64,000 nt of DNA from Bog-532 sp963830385 (GTDB lineage: Bacteria > Actinomycetota > Actinomycetes > Streptosporangiales > Streptosporangiaceae): the NCBI GenBank assembly GCA_963830385.1, contig CAWHMD010000006.1, positions 1-64,000 on the forward strand, read 5' to 3'. Position 1 is the first letter of the stretch. Each line of letters opens with the position of its first letter. The notes below the pieces were generated by a model that saw nothing but the letters and a program-made list of their open reading frames with translations, made no database searches and was not told where the DNA came from. The translations under genes and the position numbers were made by a program. Shown here piece after piece: positions 44,464-57,235 of the stretch.

Positions 44464-46095
44464 ATGAGCTCCACACAGCCCGTGGCCGGGCACGCCGCAC
44501 CAGGTGGCGCGGTTGCCCGACCCGTCCAGCGACATCTCGGCCTGGCCCTGCTCGTCATCGCCACTGCCCAGCTCATGGTGGTGCTTGACGCATCGATCGT
44601 CAACGTCGCACTGCCCGACATCCAGAAGGCGCTCGGCTTCTCCGGCACTGGCCTGGAGTGGGTGGTCAACGCCTACACGCTGACCTTCGGTGGTCTTCTG
44701 CTGCTCGGCGGCCGGGCCGGGGACATCCTCGGCCGGCGCCGGGTCTTCATCGCCGGGATCATCCTGTTCTCCGTGGCGTCACTGCTCGGAGGGTTCGCCA
44801 CCAGCCAGGCGTGGCTGCTGGCGGCCCGTGCCGTGCAGGGGGTCGGCGGCGCCATCATCGCCCCAACGGCGCTATCCCTGATCACCACCACGTTCGACGA
44901 GGGGCCGCCGCGTAACCGGGCCATGGGCGTCTACGCCGCGATGAGCATCGGCGGCCTGGCAATCGGCCTGATGGCCGGAGGCCTGCTCACCACCTACCTC
45001 TCCTGGCGCTGGGTGCTGTTCGTCAACGTGCCGATAGGCGCCCTGGTCGCCCTCCTCGCCCCCCGGGTACTTAATGAGTCGGCCCGCCGCCCCGGCCGGT
45101 TCGACCTGCCCGGCGCGATCACCAGCACGCTCGGCCTGGCAGCGCTGGTCTACGGCCTGACCAGCGCGACGACCAGCCCGAACGGCGTCTCACACTGGGG
45201 CGACACCAAGGTCATCGTCTCGCTGACCGCCGCGGTCGTGCTGCTGGTCACCTTTGTCATCATCGAGTCGCGCAGCGAGCACGCGCTGATGCCCTTGCGG
45301 ATCTTCCGCAACCGCGACCGGTCCGCGGCCAACCTGATCATGCTGTGCATCGGGACCGCGATGTTCGGGATGTTCTTCTTCCTGACCATCTTCGTGCAGA
45401 CGGTCTGGGGCTACAGCGCGCTGCGGACGGGCATCGCCTACCTGCCGATGGTCGCCGTCATCCTGCTGATGGCGGGAGTCAGCACCCAGCTGGTGCCGCG
45501 GATCGGCGCCCGGCCGCTGCTGATCGCCGGGTCGGTGATCGCCTCGGGCGGCATGTTCTGGCTGTCCCGCATCAGCGAGCACAGCACCTACACCAGCGGA
45601 CTGCTCGGCCCCATGCTGGTCACCGCGGCCGGCCTGGGCATGCTGTTCATGCCGCTGACTCTGGTGGCACTGTCGCGGGTCAGTGACCGGGACGCCGGCC
45701 TGGCGGCCAGCCTGCCTAACGTCGGCCAGCAGGTCGGCGGCTCGATCGGGCTGGCCCTGCTCGGCACTGTGGCCTGGACCGTAGTCGCCAATACCGTCCA
45801 CCACTCGGTGGCGTCCGCGAAGGCGGCCGCAGCGGCGGCTGCCCAGGCGGGGCACCCGGTGCACGTCAGCGCGGCCCAGGCGAAGACGGCTACGGCGGCG
45901 ATCTACGATCATGCGCTGTCGGTCGGGTTCTCCCGCGGGTTCGAGGTCTCAGCCGGGATCATGCTGCTGGCCCTGATCGTGACGCTCGCCTTCATCCGGG
46001 TGACGCGCGCGGACCTGGCCGGTGCGCAGGCCGTGATGAACATCCCGCCCGGTGACCCGGTGACCCGGGAAACGGTCGAGGCCGACCTAACGTAA
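44464..46095 (+). CDS. MFS multidrug efflux transporter, DHA2 (14-TM, EmrB/QacA) family
   Basis: The gene has a good RBS (AAGGAGAAGGC). The 543-residue protein has motif D1 (VVLDASIVNVALPDIQKALG), motif A GGRAGDILGRRRVF, motif B ARAVQGVGGAIIAPTALSLI, motif C (GGLAIGLMAGGLL) and fourteen predicted helices. It exports drugs in exchange for protons. The MarR gene upstream and the terminator downstream define a two-gene operon. Confidence 0.92.
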   Translation: MSSTQPVAGHAAPGGAVARPVQRHLGLALLVIATAQLMVVLDASIVNVALPDIQKALGFSGTGLEWVVNAYTLTFGGLLLLGGRAGDILGRRRVFIAGIILFSVASLLGGFATSQAWLLAARAVQGVGGAIIAPTALSLITTTFDEGPPRNRAMGVYAAMSIGGLAIGLMAGGLLTTYLSWRWVLFVNVPIGALVALLAPRVLNESARRPGRFDLPGAITSTLGLAALVYGLTSATTSPNGVSHWGDTKVIVSLTAAVVLLVTFVIIESRSEHALMPLRIFRNRDRSAANLIMLCIGTAMFGMFFFLTIFVQTVWGYSALRTGIAYLPMVAVILLMAGVSTQLVPRIGARPLLIAGSVIASGGMFWLSRISEHSTYTSGLLGPMLVTAAGLGMLFMPLTLVALSRVSDRDAGLAASLPNVGQQVGGSIGLALLGTVAWTVVANTVHHSVASAKAAAAAAAQAGHPVHVSAAQAKTATAAIYDHALSVGFSRGFEVSAGIMLLALIVTLAFIRVTRADLAGAQAVMNIPPGDPVTRETVEADLT

Positions 46096-46109
46096 CCCGG
46101 GCACAAGCA

Positions 46110-46138
46110 ATGGCCGGCGGGATCATCCCGCCGGCCAT
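46110..46138 (+). terminator. Rho-independent-type terminator after the efflux gene
   Basis: ATGGCCGGCGGGAT and ATCCCGCCGGCCAT form a perfect 14-base stem around a single base, 14 bases after the stop codon, followed by CCTATTCT. Confidence 0.85.
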
Positions 46139-46632
46139 CCTATTCTGCCGCGGCGCCAGGATGGATCTGCGAGACGTCTAAATCGCCGCTCGTCACACCG
46201 ATCCGCGCACCTCCCGCGCTATGACAGGGCTCGCCAGAACCTGGACTGTCGCCCGAACAATGTTCTCGCCGCATACATGGCCTCCGGAACCTGACCCGGC
46301 CCGCGTCTCCCAGACTCCAAAGTTCCGGGAGACGCCCCCCATTGCCGAAATGAGTAATTCATCCGCTCGAATATCTATGCACGAAGTGGAATACTCACTC
46401 ACGCTATCTCGACCTTGCCGACGATCGCCGTAGAGCATTTTCCATCGCCCTGGTAGGAAATCAGACCGCCGATTATTCGCTCCTGTGTCCGCTTGTTCTT
46501 GGCAGCGTGGTTGAGCACATATCAGGGCGTTCTGGGGCGATGATCTGTCATGCTGCAATTAGCCATCAGCCGCAGGGATGAACTCACCGGGCTGCCTGCG
46601 TGGCTGTGGTGGTGAGGCTCCGAGCGCGGCTA
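46139..46632. other. AT-richer stretch without a supported gene
   Basis: Composition differs from the neighbours. A minus-strand frame (46193-46558, containing LYGDRRQGRDSVSEYSTSCI) has no RBS or known motif. I would not call it a gene. Confidence 0.35.
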
Positions 46633-47842
46633 GTGCCGTAGCAGATTAGGTTTGCGCGGGTTGAGTTTCCCGGCGGGCGCTGATCGCCGAGACTGGCGGT
46701 GTGAGCGAGCGGCTGCGTGTGCGCGAGATCGATGACGACGAGGGCCGGCGGCTGGTGCGGATCATCCGCCGGGGCAGCGGGTCGGTGGTGACCTGGCGGC
46801 GGGCGCAGATGGTGCTCCTGTCCGCGCAGGGCATGGACGCACCTGGTATCGCGAAGGTGGCGTTTACCAGCGAGGACCGGGTGCGGGACGTGATCCGCAA
46901 CTTCAACGCCGACGGGTTCAGCTCGCTGTACCCGAAGTACAAGGGCGGCCGGCCGCCGAAGTTCACCCTGGTCCAGCGGCGGGAGATCAAAAAGGTCGCC
47001 CGGACTCATCCGGGTGACCACGGCCTGCCGTTTTCCACCTGGAGCCTGTCCAAGCTGGCGGAGTTCCTGGTGGCTGAGGGGGTGGTCGACGACATCAGCC
47101 ACGAGGGCCTGCGCACGCTGCTCCGCGAGGAAGGCGTCACCTTTCAAAGGCTGAAAACGTGGAAGGCCTCGAAAGACCCGCGCTACGCCGAGAAGAAGGC
47201 GCGGGTCGAGCAGTTGTACGCGATCGCCGATCGCGAGGCGGTACCGCAGGACGGGGACCCGCAGGTGGTCCTCTGCGTGGACGAGTTCGGCCCGCTGAAC
47301 CTGCAGCCGCACCCGGGCCGGCAGTGGGCCGCGGTCAGCGGCAAGGGGAAAGAGCCGGGCCGGGCGCCGCGCCGCCGGATGCGCGCGACCTATCACCGGA
47401 CCGAGGGCGTCCGGCACCTGCTCGCCGCCTACGAGCTGGGCGAGGACAAGCTGTTCGGGCACGTCAAGCCGCGCAAGACCCGGGCCCGGTTCCTGGAGTT
47501 CTGCCGCTACCTGCGCTCGCTCTACCCGATCGAGTCCAGGATCGCGATCATCTGCGACAACTTCAGCCCGCACCTGACCACGGCCAGGGACGGCCGCGTG
47601 GGCGCCTGGGCGGCGGCGGCCAACGTTGAGATCGCTTACACGCCCTCGAACGCGTCCTGGTTAAACCGCATCGAAGCCCAGTTCACGGCACTGCGCTACT
47701 TCGCGCTCGACGGCACCGACCACGCCACCCACAAAGACCAGGCCAGCATGATCCGCCGGTACATCATCTGGCGGAACAACCACGCCTACGACGAACGGCT
47801 CCGCCGCATCGTCGACCGGGCAAACGTAGCTTGATACGGCAC
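46633..47842 (+). mobile_element. IS630-family element, copy 2
   Basis: It has the same ends as copy 1 (GTGCCGTAGCAGATTAGG and the complement of ...GATACGGCAC), flanked by TA at 46631-46632 and 47843-47844. It is 1,210 bases with an intact transposase. Copies 1 and 2 are direct repeats 9.9 kb apart. Confidence 0.9.
46701..47834 (+). CDS. IS630-family transposase, copy 2
   Basis: It starts at GTG (SERLRVREIDDDEGRRLVRI) and has the same domains and DDE/D residues as copy 1 (VLCVDEFGPLN, IICDNFSPHL, NRIEAQ). Scattered substitutions (for example VQRREIKKVARTHPGDHG against PQRREIKKTARAAPADFG) show the two are diverged copies, not a recent duplication. Confidence 0.9.
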   Translation: MSERLRVREIDDDEGRRLVRIIRRGSGSVVTWRRAQMVLLSAQGMDAPGIAKVAFTSEDRVRDVIRNFNADGFSSLYPKYKGGRPPKFTLVQRREIKKVARTHPGDHGLPFSTWSLSKLAEFLVAEGVVDDISHEGLRTLLREEGVTFQRLKTWKASKDPRYAEKKARVEQLYAIADREAVPQDGDPQVVLCVDEFGPLNLQPHPGRQWAAVSGKGKEPGRAPRRRMRATYHRTEGVRHLLAAYELGEDKLFGHVKPRKTRARFLEFCRYLRSLYPIESRIAIICDNFSPHLTTARDGRVGAWAAAANVEIAYTPSNASWLNRIEAQFTALRYFALDGTDHATHKDQASMIRRYIIWRNNHAYDERLRRIVDRANVA

Positions 47843-47872
47843 TAGCTGGGCAGCGCCGGCCCGGCTACTTGC

Positions 47873-50062
47873 TCATCGCGGGCATGCGGCATCTCGCCCG
47901 CAGAGCATGAGACCTTCGGTGTGCCGGACGTAGTTGACGAGGGTTGACCGGGACTGGAACGCCAGCGCGTTATCGACGGCGACGGCCAGCGCGGGGGATG
48001 TGCCTTGCGCGAAACTGAACCGGTAGGTGGCGCAGCCGCCGGGGAATGTGTAGAAGCGGAGGCCGGAGAACTGCGGCGCCAGGCTCAGCGGATGCTCGAA
48101 CCGGAGCGTGCCGGGTTGGTCGGAGGGGATCTGCTGGGCGCCCGAGGTGTCGCAGGTCGCAGTGAGGGTTACGGTGACCGCTCGCGGCCCTGCGCGATCG
48201 GAGTCCAGCCAGAGGCTGACCCTCCCGCTGGCGATGTCCGTGCCGCCAACGCTCCAGCCCGCCGGGAGCGCAGCGATGCAGGGCAGCAGGGCAGCGGACG
48301 GGACTGCCTGGGCGCTGAGGATCATCGAATGGCCGGTGCCGCAGCTGGGGGCGTAGGCGCCCAGATTTTCGGCCGCCGGGAAGAAGGCATTCCCCGTTTC
48401 CCCCACGGCGGCGGTGATGACGGCGAGCATCGCGGCCGCCAGAGCGACCCGCCGGATGTTCCAGCGTTGCAGCGCGATCGGCGGCCGCTGCGGGGCGAGG
48501 GCACGGAATTCGCCGAGCAGGTCGCGCGGGTGCCGTTTCATGAAGGCGCGCAGCTGGGTCGGGCTGGCGACCCCGCGGGTGGCGGCGAATGCTTCGGCGA
48601 GCTCGGCTTCGGTGAAGTACGCCAGCGCCCGCCGGTAGACCCGCTGCGGGTCGGTGCGCACGGCCAGGACGAGCATCATGTTGCCCAGGTCGACCGCCTG
48701 CCGCCATGGTGACGGGCGCACCTGGACGAAGGCCACGTCGATCAGCAGCAGCTCCCCGGAGCGGACCATCAGGTTGCTTGGTTTGATGTCGCGGTGGGCG
48801 ATCCCGGCGTCCCACAGCGTGCGGATCAGCTGCAGTCCCTGGTCGATCACCGTGTCGTCGACGTCGGCTTCGCCGATTTCGACGGCGCCGGTATGGAATT
48901 CGGTGACCAGCATGTACTCGCGCTCGGGCGTGATCTCCACGATGCCGTACGGCCGGGCCGTGCGGACCCCGATGTCCTGCAGCAGGCGCAGGGCATAGTC
49001 CTCGTACTCGACCAGGCGCCGCACGGTCTGGAAGGGGTGCTCATCCTCCAGGGAGCCGTACAGGATGGTCCGCCACAGCTTGTACCAGCGGTCGGCGCGG
49101 ACGTGGCCCTTGGTGTAGAGCTTGGCGAACACGAACTCCTCCGGGCTGCCTTCGACTCGCAGCCGCAACGGCGTGGAGCCGGCGGAGGACTCCAGGCCGA
49201 CCGGCTTGATCTCGGTCACCGTGAGCCCGAGCTGGTCACGCACGGCCTGGCGGATCGCCTGCCCCCGCCGGCCGGTCACATCCACGTGCGCGGTGTTGCC
49301 GCGGCGGTAGGCGACGGGGAACGCCTCGTTCGGGGTGAAGTACCGGAACGCGGTGACCGGGATCGCGACGGCGAGTGCCACACCTAGGAGCAGGTCATCC
49401 ACGTGATCGACAGCCAGGTACAGGCGAGCCAGACAGAACACGGCGACCACCGCGACCACCGCAGCCTTAGTGTAGGTGCGGGGGCGGCCCGGCACGGCCA
49501 GGCAGTAGACGATGCCCATCAAGAAGATCGTGACGACCGCCGCCGGGGGGGATACCCCGGAGTACCCGCCCCAGCTGCCGATGATCGTTACGCCGTACGG
49601 GCGTGGCCTGGACAGCCCGAAGTAGATCGATGTCCCGGCAATCTCCAGGAACAACACGGTTCCCAGGAACACCAGCAAGTGCCGCCAGCGGCGGAACGCC
49701 ATTGTCAGGGCGACCACCGACAGGCCGAGCACGGTGGCTCCCCAGCCGGAGCCCGCCACATTGATCCCGTTGGCCACATCGGTCAGCCACGGCGTCCGTA
49801 TCCCGGCCAGGAGACGTAGCACCCACGTGCTTGCTCGGTCATCGATCCGGAGCCACGGCGTGTGCTGGGACGCCAGGAACGCGCCGGCGAGCGCCACGGC
49901 CCCAAGGATCAGCCACGCTGTTGTGCTGATGGTGATAGGGTGCGGCAGCGGCGGCGGCGCACCGGTCGGGCGGCGCTGACGACGGTCCTTATGGACGGCC
50001 GGGCCCGGCGGCAAGCTGGCCGGGCCGTTCCCGGCGGCCACGGGCCTGATGTCGTCACTCAA
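47873..50062 (-). CDS. PAP2-like membrane domain fused to a protein-kinase-like domain
   Basis: Residues about 45-235 form a six-helix PAP2 superfamily domain, with SRPRPYG (motif I) and RLYLAVDHVDD (motif III). The PSGH box is replaced by SPPAAV, so phosphatase activity is doubtful. A cytosolic kinase-like domain follows: AGSTPLRLRVEGSPEEFVFA, KLYTKGHVRADRWYKLWRTI, then GIAHRDIKPSNLMVRSGELL (about 421) and the DVAF metal-binding segment. After a further membrane helix (VALAAAMLAVITAAVGETG) comes an extracytoplasmic region with Cys pairs. The protein probably phosphorylates a lipid-linked or glycan substrate, or signals. Such fusions with the PAP2 part degenerate are unusual. The gene ends 31 bases from IS630 copy 2. 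Confidence 0.8.
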   Translation of the reverse strand: MSDDIRPVAAGNGPASLPPGPAVHKDRRQRRPTGAPPPLPHPITISTTAWLILGAVALAGAFLASQHTPWLRIDDRASTWVLRLLAGIRTPWLTDVANGINVAGSGWGATVLGLSVVALTMAFRRWRHLLVFLGTVLFLEIAGTSIYFGLSRPRPYGVTIIGSWGGYSGVSPPAAVVTIFLMGIVYCLAVPGRPRTYTKAAVVAVVAVFCLARLYLAVDHVDDLLLGVALAVAIPVTAFRYFTPNEAFPVAYRRGNTAHVDVTGRRGQAIRQAVRDQLGLTVTEIKPVGLESSAGSTPLRLRVEGSPEEFVFAKLYTKGHVRADRWYKLWRTILYGSLEDEHPFQTVRRLVEYEDYALRLLQDIGVRTARPYGIVEITPEREYMLVTEFHTGAVEIGEADVDDTVIDQGLQLIRTLWDAGIAHRDIKPSNLMVRSGELLLIDVAFVQVRPSPWRQAVDLGNMMLVLAVRTDPQRVYRRALAYFTEAELAEAFAATRGVASPTQLRAFMKRHPRDLLGEFRALAPQRPPIALQRWNIRRVALAAAMLAVITAAVGETGNAFFPAAENLGAYAPSCGTGHSMILSAQAVPSAALLPCIAALPAGWSVGGTDIASGRVSLWLDSDRAGPRAVTVTLTATCDTSGAQQIPSDQPGTLRFEHPLSLAPQFSGLRFYTFPGGCATYRFSFAQGTSPALAVAVDNALAFQSRSTLVNYVRHTEGLMLCGRDAACPR

Positions 50063-50435
50063 CGTGCGTCACCCCCGCCGAGATCAGCCCATGTGCGCGC
50101 AGCCAGCTGCCGACCACCGCTATGAGCACCGTGCGCGATTTCATACGTACTCCCGCCGTGGCAGGGCGCGCCAGGACAGCCAGCCAGGCGCCACGGGCAG
50201 CCAGTAGGTGGCCAGCCGGTAGCGCTCAGCTCGCCCCAGAGCCGGCCGCGCGGCTCGGGCCTGCCGCGCCCGCGTATGGCTCAAACCTAGGCCTCGCCTA
50301 CTGTGCGGACAAGGCGTGCCTGCTCGTGCCTGACACCGGGCACCAGCGCCCGATAGGCGTCCCGCGCCCGCGCTGAAATACGTATCGAAGTCAGTAATTC
50401 CCACGATGCCGGAAGAACGCCCATGTGCCACGCTG
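50063..50435. other. Intergenic stretch, no supported gene
   Basis: Frames are short and have no motif. The promoter of the PAP2-kinase gene (minus strand) should lie in 50063-50160. Confidence 0.3.
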
Positions 50436-50677
50436 ATCACGAGGGCTCATGCCATGGTGATCTTCGCGATCACCGCGCTGGTGGCCCCATACTTCAAAGG
50501 CTGGTGAAAGGTCCTGCCTTGGGCGCTGGCCGACGCGGTCTGCCTGTCACGGGTGTACCTCGGGGCGTACTTCCCCGTGGCCGTCGCCGTGGGGCGGGCC
50601 TGGGCCTGTTCATCGGGAGCGCGCTGAACCTGGTATTCGGCGTGCCCAGCGCCAGCACCGCCGGCGCCAGCGGATGA
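50436..50677 (+). pseudogene. PAP2-phosphatase remnant
   Basis: AHAMVIFAITALVAPYFKGW, then TGA (50505-50507), then KVLPWALADAVCLSRVYLGA and YFPVAVAVG, then after a shift GLGLFIGSALNLVFGV. This is the second half of a PAP2 domain (SRxxxxxH motif, His lost). The TGA replaces what is probably a Trp codon in this family. The first half is missing. Confidence 0.65.
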
Positions 50678-50839
50678 CGGTGAGATGGTCCCGCGCACGT
50701 CTACGCCGGAGACATCGCCGCCCGCGCCCTCGCCAGCCGGCTCGCGATGTGTCATCCTCGCTGTGGGCACGGGGGGAATCGGTACCGAAACGGCCTCGGC
50801 CGGCCCGTCTGGTTGCCCTGCGTGGCCTACGCTCAACCC

Positions 50840-51481
50840 ATGATGCGGCCCGCGAGCAAGCATGAACGTGCCCTTCCGGCCATGCTGGCCGCTCCCGGCG
50901 TCCAGCTTGGCTTCGGCCTGGCTGCCCTCCTGGCCAGCGCCGGTGCCGTGCGCCGCGACCGCGTGGGCCCACGGGAAGTCAGGGCATTCCGCGCAGTCAA
51001 CGGCCTGCCCGATTCGGTCTACCTGCCCGCCTGGGCCGTCATGCAGCTGGGTGCGTTCGGTGCCATCCCGGCGTCGGCCGCGGCGGCCTGGCTGGCCGGA
51101 GACGGGGAGCTGGCAGCCCGCCTCCTGATCGGCGGCACTGGCACCTGGGCGCTGGCCAAAGCGGTCAAGCGGATAGTGCGGCGGCCCCGGCCGGTGACCC
51201 TGCTTCCGGGCATCCGCCGTCGCGGCCGCGACGCCAGCGGCCTCGGATACCTGTCCGGGCACGCGGGCGTGGCCGTCGTCCTTGGCGTGGCTGCCCTGCC
51301 CCGTCTCGGCCCGGGCGGCCGCGCCCTCACCCTGACCGCCATCCCCCTGGTGGGACTGAGCCGTGTCTACGTCGGCGCCCATTTTCCGCTCGACACCGCA
51401 GGCGGGGCGGCACTGGGCCTCGCCGTTAACGCCGCGGCAGGCACCGCGGTCAGGAGGTACTCCACCCGGCATCGTGGCTAA
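50840..51481 (+). CDS. PAP2-superfamily phosphatase
   Basis: The start is ATG 50840 (MMRPASKHERALPAML). The 213-residue membrane protein carries the three PAP2 motifs: KAVKRIVRRPRP, YLSGHAGVAVV (SGH) and GLSRVYVGAHFPLDTAGG. It likely removes phosphate from undecaprenyl-pyrophosphate or a phosphatidate-type lipid at the outer membrane face. Intact catalytic residues contrast with the degenerate PAP2 part of the neighbouring fusion. Confidence 0.82.
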   Translation: MMRPASKHERALPAMLAAPGVQLGFGLAALLASAGAVRRDRVGPREVRAFRAVNGLPDSVYLPAWAVMQLGAFGAIPASAAAAWLAGDGELAARLLIGGTGTWALAKAVKRIVRRPRPVTLLPGIRRRGRDASGLGYLSGHAGVAVVLGVAALPRLGPGGRALTLTAIPLVGLSRVYVGAHFPLDTAGGAALGLAVNAAAGTAVRRYSTRHRG

Positions 51482-51717
51482 CTCGCAGACCAGCCCGTAG
51501 CCGCGGTACGTGGGTCGCAGAGCGATGCTCGCTCATGCAGGTCGGCTTCATCCACCTATCCGTTGGCAGGGCCCGCGGCCTCCGTACCGACTGCGGCCAG
51601 CTGCTGAATTGCGTGCCGGGATCCGTGAATACCCGCCCGTCCCCGCTTGTGCTGAGCAGCTCGCGCACCCGTAAGCCGGACACGCTGAGCCGCCTGGGCA
51701 TCGCGGGCGGCGCCGTT

Positions 51718-54570
<2,853 letters not shown>

Positions 54571-55071
54571 GGGACACCCCCTCCCGGCGAGCTACGACCG
54601 AGACGACCCGAACCCCCGCCGCCGGCCAGCAGCCCCTGCTGATCGACGGGTGCAGGTAGCGGCGCCACCGATCCTCAAAGAAGTCGGCGGAATACACCCG
54701 TCCATTCTGCCGTCCCTACATCACCTCGCGCCATTACCTGTGTCTGACGACTCCTCGCCTTCGCAACCTGGCAACTCCGGGAACGGCGCGCTGGCCAACG
54801 TCGCGTTCGACTTGGCGCTGCGCGACAGCGTTCCGTCGATACGCAGCAGGTGATCCGTACTCAGTGTAGGGGGGCCACCACCATGTCCGCGGTCACTAGG
54901 CACGTCGATGGCGGCGGTGAGGTGGAGGGTGCCGCTGATGGTGGTGCCGGGTGCTGGCAGGGTTCGGTGCTCGCTGACGTCTAGTGTCCCGGTCTTGAGT
55001 TCCCTAACACATCACCACTTGAGTCGCCTTTAGCTTCAGCTGACTGGTTCGATGATGACAGGGCGGCCGGA
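54571..55071. other. Intergenic stretch with an IS630-like left end
   Basis: No supported gene. From about 54982 (CTAGTGTCCCGGTCTTGAG) onward the sequence probably belongs to the left end of the IS630-type remnant that follows. Confidence 0.35.
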
Positions 55072-55626
55072 GTGCAGTGTCCTGGGCGGATGGGAGATCC
55101 CGTGCTGGCTCCGCTGGTGTTGTCGCAGGACGAACAGCACACATTAGAGAACTGGGCGAAGCGCCGCAGCACTGCGCAGGACCTGGCGTTGCGGGCACGG
55201 ATCGTGCTGGCCAGCGCCGAAGGGCATAACAACATAGCCGTGGCCGTCAGCTGGGCGTCAGCCGCAACACGGTGACCAAATGGCGGGCCCGGTTCCTGGC
55301 CAGCCGGCTGGACGGGCTGGGTGACGAGCCGCTTCCGGGGTGCCGCGGACGATCACCGATGCCCACGTGGAGGAGGTGGTGGTGCGCACCCTGGAAGAGG
55401 TGCCCGAGGGGGCCACGCACTGGTCCAAACGGGAGCTGGCCAAGCGGGTGGGGATCTCGCCGACCAGCGTGCACCGGATCTGGCGGGCGTTCGGGCTGCA
55501 GCCTTGGCGCACGGAAGACTTCAAGATCTCCCCGGACCCGCTGCTGATCGACAAGATCCGCGACGTGATCGGCCTATACCTGGCGCCGCCGACGAACGCG
55601 GCAGTCTTCGCAGTAGACGAGAAGCC
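55072..55626 (+). pseudogene. IS630-type transposase remnant (5' part)
   Basis: APLVLSQDEQHTLENWAKRR and TAQDLALRARIVLASAEG, then after a shift NTVTKWRARFLASRLDGLGD, then PRTITDAHVEEVVVRTLEEV, GATHWSKRELAKRVGISPTS and AVFAVDEK. The first catalytic Asp (VDEK) is the last part present and the rest is replaced. The frame changes at least twice. It belongs to a different IS630 subgroup from the two intact copies. Confidence 0.75.
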
Positions 55627-55772
55627 GCCAGGCTCACGATCCCCTCCTTGCGCTCATCACGACCCGTTATGCGCGATGCAGACACGCGAGTGGACCTCCA
55701 CACGGGCGATACAGAACGGCGGTTCGTGCCCTCTTCCGAAGATTGCCGCCTGTGATGACACGATGGGCGCTA

Positions 55773-55803
55773 ATCCGCCCGGCCGAGCGTCAGCCGGGCG
55801 GAT
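55773..55803. terminator. Stem-loop downstream of the integrase remnant
   Basis: ATCCGCCCGGC and GCCGGGCGGAT form a perfect 11-base stem around nine bases, about 20 bases beyond the integrase stop (minus strand). Confidence 0.7.
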
Positions 55804-55823
55804 CGGTATATGGGTTTCCGGTA

Positions 55824-56740
55824 TTAGCGGGCGGCCCCGGCGACGTAGGCGGCAACGATGTAGGTCGCGTGGCGGTCCAGCGAGGCTCGGGCCCGGTCGT
55901 AGCGCATGGTGGTCCGTGGGTCGGCGTGGGAAGCAGCTTCCTGGACGTCGCGCAGGGGTACCCCGGCGTCCAGCGCAGCGGTGATGAATGCATGTCGCAG
56001 GGTGTGCGGCCCGACCGGCTTGGTGATCCCAGCGCGGCGGGCTACCCGGCGGACGATCCGTCCGTCGCCATGCCGGTCCAGCCGTCGTCCGTCCAGGGTG
56101 AGGAAGATGGGACCTTGGCAGCGTTCGCCGATGGCCAAGTCGATTGCTCGGGCCGTGCGCGGGGCGAGCGGGATGGTAACGACTTTGCCGCCCTTGCGGG
56201 TGATCACCAGTGTCCGGTGCCCGCGCTCGATGCCAAGCGCCTCGATATCTGCGCCGGTGGCCTCTGACACGCGCAGCCCGTTGAGCACCAGCAAGGAGAT
56301 CACCGCATGCTCAGCCGATGGTCCGAGCCCGGCGGCGACCAGGAGCGCGCCGAGCTCGTTGCGGTCCAGGCCGGTGGCGTGGGACTCTAGTCCAGGCGAG
56401 GTCGGCGGACATGGGCGGCCGGGGAATGCTCGAGCAGTTCTTCCTCGACCGCATAGCGGTAGAACTCAGCCACGGTTGACAGCCGGCGGGTGATGGTCGC
56501 CCGGGCCCGGCCGCGGGCCTCCAAGTCGCGGGCGAAGCACTCGATATCCGCGCGGCGAGCTTGGAACAGCCGGAGCTGATGCTGCTGGCACCAGCCGGTG
56601 AACTGCCGCAAGTCCAGCTCATAGGCCTGACGGGTCAGGCCGCTGTACCCGGTGAGGAACCCCGCTAATGCCAGCCGCTCAGTGTTGGTGAAGACGGGCG
56701 CGACGGGGACGAGGACGGCGGACGTGGTCGTGGTAGCCAT
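55824..56740 (-). pseudogene. Tyrosine recombinase broken by one lost base
   Basis: The N-terminal part (VFTNTERLALAGFLTGYSGL, TRQAYELDLRQFTGWCQQH, then AAHVRRPRLD) ends in a TAG at about 56389. Restoring one base (DYESHAT in place of D-stop) continues GLDRNELGALLVAAGLGPS and then the intact catalytic part: LNGLRVSEATGADIE (Arg), RKGGKVVTIPL (Lys), PHTLRHAFITAAL (His-x-x-Arg), ASHADPRTTMRYDRA (His, Tyr). All catalytic residues are present. The lesion is one nucleotide and could be a sequencing error, in which case the enzyme is functional. Confidence 0.8.
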
Positions 56741-57235
56741 CAGGCACCTCCGGGGTTCTGGCTGAGGCCCCGGAAAGCTGGGCCAGCCAAGGCCCCAGCA
56801 AACGATGAGAGAACCTCACGGTAGAACGGCGCCCAGCACCACACCAGGTCACCGCTCGCACCTACCGGAACCGGACCTATCGATCAGCGCCCACCCCTGC
56901 CGACTCGGTACTTGCAGCGAGGCGCTTCGTAGGCATTGACGCTGGGATCAGGTAATCCAGTTCTGGCACTGTCTTCACTAGCCGGATGAAGCAGCGGTGC
57001 CCCCGTTCGGGTCAGAGGAGATCTTCCGCTTTCAGGAGGCTTTGCCGGTCCAGCGGTGTCCGTTGCAGCGCGAATAATCAGTTAACTCACCCGGGGAATC
57101 GGGGACAAGCGTCCAGGTCGGTCCGCATGCGGCCACGGTCGTTGTCAGCACTGCGTAGCAGACCGGCCGCCCGCCACCGCGAGCGTTAGTAAACCAGCTA
57201 GTTGACGCCTGAACAGAGGTATTAAGGCGCTGGAC
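56741..57235. other. Intergenic stretch, no supported gene
   Basis: No motif-bearing frame is seen. Short AT-rich patches occur near 57085 and 57210. Confidence 0.35.

Noticed and set aside
46193..46558. Minus-strand 121-codon frame after the efflux operon
   Set aside because: No RBS, no motif, and the base pattern does not show third-position GC bias.
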